From Comamonadaceae bacterium OTU4NAUVB1 (lineage in GTDB: Bacteria; Pseudomonadota; Gammaproteobacteria; Burkholderiales; Burkholderiaceae_C), in contig CP099605.1 in assembly GCA_024372625.1 (NCBI GenBank), positions 3,191,001 to 3,255,000 on the forward strand: 64,000 nucleotides of DNA. The letters run 5' to 3'. The notes under the pieces are model-generated. The model was not told the DNA's origin. It made no database searches and worked only from the letters and a program-made list of their open reading frames with translations. Shown here piece by piece: positions 61,362-64,000 of the stretch; positions within the stretch are counted from its first letter, which is position 1, and each line of letters begins with the position of its first letter. The position numbers were made by a program, and so were the translations under genes.

Positions 61362-61673
61362 ATGATCCACGTCGTCGCCGTCATCACCGCCAAGCCCGGC
61401 CTGCGCGCCCAGGTGCTCGCGCATTTCGCCGCCAACCGCCCGACCGTGCTGGCCGAGGACGGCTGCATCGAGTACGTCGCCACCGTCGACGCCCAGGGCA
61501 TGCCGGCCTCGAAGGGCACCTTCGGCGACGACACCTTCGTCGTCGTCGAGAAGTGGGCCAGCCTGGCCGCCCTGCAGGCCCACGCCGCCGCCGCGCACAT
61601 GGCGGCCTACGGCGCGAAGACCAAGGACCTGCTCGCCAGCCGCGTGATCCACGTGCTGGAACCGGTGGGCTGA
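61362..61673 (+). CDS. Putative quinol monooxygenase (ABM domain)
   Basis: A 103-aa antibiotic-biosynthesis-monooxygenase domain. VVAVITAKPGLRAQVLAHFAAN forms the first beta-alpha unit, EDGCIEYVATVD, TFVVVEKWASLAALQAHAAAAHM the second. E. coli YgiN is a cofactor-free quinol monooxygenase of this size. It works as a dimer in the cytoplasm. It lies after the pirin gene and before an oppositely oriented quinone reductase gene. Confidence 0.85.
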   Translation: MIHVVAVITAKPGLRAQVLAHFAANRPTVLAEDGCIEYVATVDAQGMPASKGTFGDDTFVVVEKWASLAALQAHAAAAHMAAYGAKTKDLLASRVIHVLEPVG

Positions 61674-61889
61674 AGGACCGGGCCCGGTCCGGCGTCACGC
61701 GGTCGTGTTGCGCGGGAACACCTCCTCCGCGGCGTTCCAGGGCGGTCGCGACGCCGGACGACTTCCTCGGTGCTCAGGTTCGATGCCATGCGCCGATTCT
61801 GGAAGTTCGAGCGCGCTCGAAGTCGAGGTTTTTCCACTGGCCGCGTCGACCCCGTCGAGGTCCGCTCGCGCGGGTTCGCGGCGATGTCC
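61674..61889. other. Gap of about 216 bp between convergent genes, no gene seen
   Basis: Short reading frames in this gap lack codon bias and ribosome sites. On the minus strand a run of 14 codons ending WNAAEEVFPRNTTA before a stop looks protein-like but is too short to assign. It may be the remains of a lost gene. Confidence 0.4.
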
Positions 61890-62684
61890 TCACCCCCGCC
61901 GGGCCGGCGCCTCGACATGGATGGCGAAGCCCGACGCGCCCGGATCGAGGTCGTCGCGCAACGTCAGTTCGGGCATCCGGTAGTCGCCGGCGTTCTGCTT
62001 CCGGAACGCGATCGGCGGGGTGGTCCAGAGCGTGTCCAGGCGCTTGCCCAGGGCCTCGCAGGCCTGCTCGAACCCCGCCGCGTCGACCTTGCCGGTGCGG
62101 TGGATCACGTGCGGCGGCAGCACGTCGAAGCCGGGATAGAACAGGATGCCGTGCTGGATCGGGAACAGCAGGTCGTCGATCGGGCCGTTGATGCCCCGGG
62201 GGGCGTAGTGCGAGGCCCAGCCCCCCGTCGTCACCACCAGCATGGCGCGCTTGCCGGCCAGGGTGCCTTCGCCGTAGCGGTCGCCCCAGTGCGTGTCGGA
62301 ATGCGCGCCGACGCCATAGGCGAAGCCGCAGGCGTACACGCGGTCGACCCAGCCCTTGAGGATGGCGGGCATCGAGAACCACCACAGCGGGAACTGCAGG
62401 ATGACGGCGTCGGCGCGGCGCAGCTTGTCCTGCTCGCGCGCGATGTCGTCGCCCTGCGTGCCGCCGTCGAAGGCGGCCTTCGAATGCACGGACGGATCGA
62501 ACCGCGCCGATGGCGCCAGCGCGGGAGCGTCGTCGGCGTCCAGCGCGGACTTCCAGCGCATGGCGTACAGATCGGACACCTCGACGGCGTGGCCGGCCGC
62601 CGCCAGGCGGCGGACGGTGAAATCCTTGAGCGAGCCGTTCAGGGAGCGCGGCTCGGGGTGGGCGTGGACGAGAAGGACGTTCAT
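61890..62684 (-). CDS. NAD(P)H:quinone oxidoreductase, flavodoxin-like fold
   Basis: A 264-aa member of the NQO1/MdaB/KefF family. VLLVHAHPEPRSLNGSL is the FMN/FAD phosphate loop, VILQFPLWWFSMPAILKGWVDRVYACGFAYG the flavin-binding helix region and VTTGGWASHYAPRG the isoalloxazine contact. It should reduce quinones with two electrons. It is divergent from a LysR-type regulator gene, with about 100 bp between them, and presumably controlled by it. Confidence 0.9.
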   Translation of the reverse strand: MNVLLVHAHPEPRSLNGSLKDFTVRRLAAAGHAVEVSDLYAMRWKSALDADDAPALAPSARFDPSVHSKAAFDGGTQGDDIAREQDKLRRADAVILQFPLWWFSMPAILKGWVDRVYACGFAYGVGAHSDTHWGDRYGEGTLAGKRAMLVVTTGGWASHYAPRGINGPIDDLLFPIQHGILFYPGFDVLPPHVIHRTGKVDAAGFEQACEALGKRLDTLWTTPPIAFRKQNAGDYRMPELTLRDDLDPGASGFAIHVEAPARRG

Positions 62685-62783
62685 GGAAGATCGATGCGGA
62701 GCACGGAGGGAAGCGGAGAGGACCGCACGATAGGTCTCGAGCGGCCATGTGGAAAATGAATTCCCCGCATGCCAGGTATTGCC

Positions 62784-63713
62784 ATGAATGATTTCCTGCG
62801 CCGTCTCGACCTCAACCTGCTGGTCACGCTCGATGCCCTGTTGACCGAGCATCACGTGACCCGCGCCGCCGGGCGCCTGCACCTGTCGCAGCCGACGGTG
62901 AGCGTGCAGCTCGCGCGGCTGCGCGAGGTCTTCGGCGATCCGCTGCTGCTGCCGGGCCCGCGCGGCATGCGCCCCACGGCCCGGGCCGACGCGTTGCGCG
63001 AACCGCTGCGGCAGGCGCTGGAGACGCTGCGGCGGGCCGTCGCGCCATCCGCCGCGTTCGACCCCGCCCGGGCGACGCGGACGTGGCGCGTCATGGCGTC
63101 GGACTACGGCGCCTCGACGGTCGTGCTGCCGGCGCTCGCCGGACTGCGCTCGGCGGCTCCCGCCACGCGGCTGGCGGTCGTCGAGCTGAGCCCGCGCACC
63201 CTGGCGCGCCAGGCCGAACAGGGCGGCATCGACCTGGCCTTCCACATCGCCACCGACGCGCCGCCGGACCTGCGACGGCGCTCCCTGTTCACCGAGCGCT
63301 ACGTGCTGGCCGGGCGCGCGGACCATCCCCGGCTGCGGCGCCGCCCGACGCTGGCGCAGTTCTGCCGGCTCGACCATGCGATCGTCTCGCCCGACGGCGG
63401 CGGCTTCCACGGCGCGGCCGACACGGCGCTGGCCGCGCGCGGCCTGACGCGGCACGTCGCGCTGTCGGTGCCGCATTTCCTGTTCCTCGAAGCGGCGCTC
63501 GCGGGCACGGACCTGGTCGCGCTGGTGCCGTCGCGGCTGGTGCGCGATCGCGCCGCGCTGCGGGTGATCGACCCGCCGCTGGAGGTGCCGGGCTTCGAGC
63601 TGCTCATGCTGTGGCACGAACGCGTGCATCGCGACCCGGCGCACCGCTGGCTGCGCGAGCACGTCGCGACGGCGGTCGGCGCGAACACCGCGGGCGATGC
63701 GGCGGCCCCATGA
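62784..63713 (+). CDS. LysR family transcriptional regulator
   Basis: A 309-aa regulator. The helix-turn-helix is DALLTEHHVTRAAGRLHLSQPTVSVQLARLREVFGD; the effector domain (residues about 95-300) binds a small inducer. The ATG at 62784 (MNDFLRRLDLN) is the normal family start, and an earlier in-frame ATG at 62769 adds five residues. It is divergent from the quinone reductase gene. LysR proteins usually control the divergent gene and themselves, so quinones or related electrophiles may be the inducer. Confidence 0.9.
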   Translation: MNDFLRRLDLNLLVTLDALLTEHHVTRAAGRLHLSQPTVSVQLARLREVFGDPLLLPGPRGMRPTARADALREPLRQALETLRRAVAPSAAFDPARATRTWRVMASDYGASTVVLPALAGLRSAAPATRLAVVELSPRTLARQAEQGGIDLAFHIATDAPPDLRRRSLFTERYVLAGRADHPRLRRRPTLAQFCRLDHAIVSPDGGGFHGAADTALAARGLTRHVALSVPHFLFLEAALAGTDLVALVPSRLVRDRAALRVIDPPLEVPGFELLMLWHERVHRDPAHRWLREHVATAVGANTAGDAAAP

Positions 63714-63737
63714 AAAAACGCGCCCGAAGGCGCGTTT
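63713..63737 (-). terminator. Rho-independent terminator after gapA
   Basis: On the minus strand, the stem AAACGCGCC/GGCGCGTTT with a four-base loop is followed by a run of Ts (A run at 63713-63718 on the plus strand). It ends gapA transcription just before the LysR gene, whose stop codon lies in the T-run side. Confidence 0.8.
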
Positions 63738-63782
63738 CCTGTGCCGGGCCGGGCGAGGCGATCGCCCGGCGGGGACGTCGGG

Positions 63783-64000
<218 letters not shown>

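Overview
The window is 64 kb of G+C-rich DNA from a Burkholderiales bacterium, most likely Comamonadaceae (Variovorax/Xylophilus/Acidovorax-like). The evidence is gene content and order: recA-recX, argC, sucCD-terC and pilA in one stretch; a SET-domain gene before birA; lplT with alr and radA; and Bug-type solute-binding proteins. It looks like ordinary chromosome. I found no rRNA, tRNA, CRISPR array, insertion sequence or phage.

Layout. 1-3.6 kb: the end of a halogenase-like flavoenzyme and an OmpR/histidine-kinase pair. 3.7-8.2 kb: a surface-glycan block (capsule-type glycosyltransferase, GT2, O-antigen ligase, GT4), then a small zinc protein and ilvE. 9.6-17.9 kb: rdgC, a membrane protein, radA, a Bug protein with a ketopantoate-reductase-like enzyme placed between radA and alr, then lplT and a glutathione peroxidase. 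18-22.4 kb: glcF, a DUF1275 protein, glcE and an SMP-30 lactonase. 22.5-25.2 kb: torF-type porin, glnK and amtB behind a convincing sigma-54 promoter with an NtrC-like site. 25.3-30.3 kb: a frameshifted comM, an FAH-family enzyme, an acyltransferase, a Tat-exported nicotinamidase and a decayed LivF fragment. 30.4-36.6 kb: ferredoxin-NADP reductase, topoisomerase III with a histone-H1-like linker and SWIB domain, and a divergent SET-domain methyltransferase followed by birA. 36.6-43.6 kb: MarR regulator, recA, recX, yiaAB, argC, sucCD, terC.

43.7-59.2 kb holds signalling and type IV pili. A PP2C phosphatase, a double-FHA protein and a cyclic-nucleotide phosphodiesterase-like hydrolase precede pilA. 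pilA has a sigma-54 promoter and clearly lower G+C than its surroundings. Two overlapping GT4 genes follow it. The minor-pilin operon pilV-pilW-pilX-pilY1-pilE-fimT runs on the other strand, and a PglL-type oligosaccharyltransferase is divergent from it. Together these suggest a glycosylated type IV pilus. 59.2-64 kb: alkyladenine glycosylase, pirin, a quinol monooxygenase, a quinone reductase with a divergent LysR regulator, and the 3' end of gapA.

Three observations deserve most attention: the topoisomerase-SWIB/SET pair, which resembles a eukaryote-like chromatin module; the NtrC/sigma-54 control of a porin-GlnK-AmtB unit; and the pilA/glycosylation locus with a foreign-looking pilin and a perfect palindrome upstream. 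All functional statements are inferred from motifs and gene context; no database search was run.
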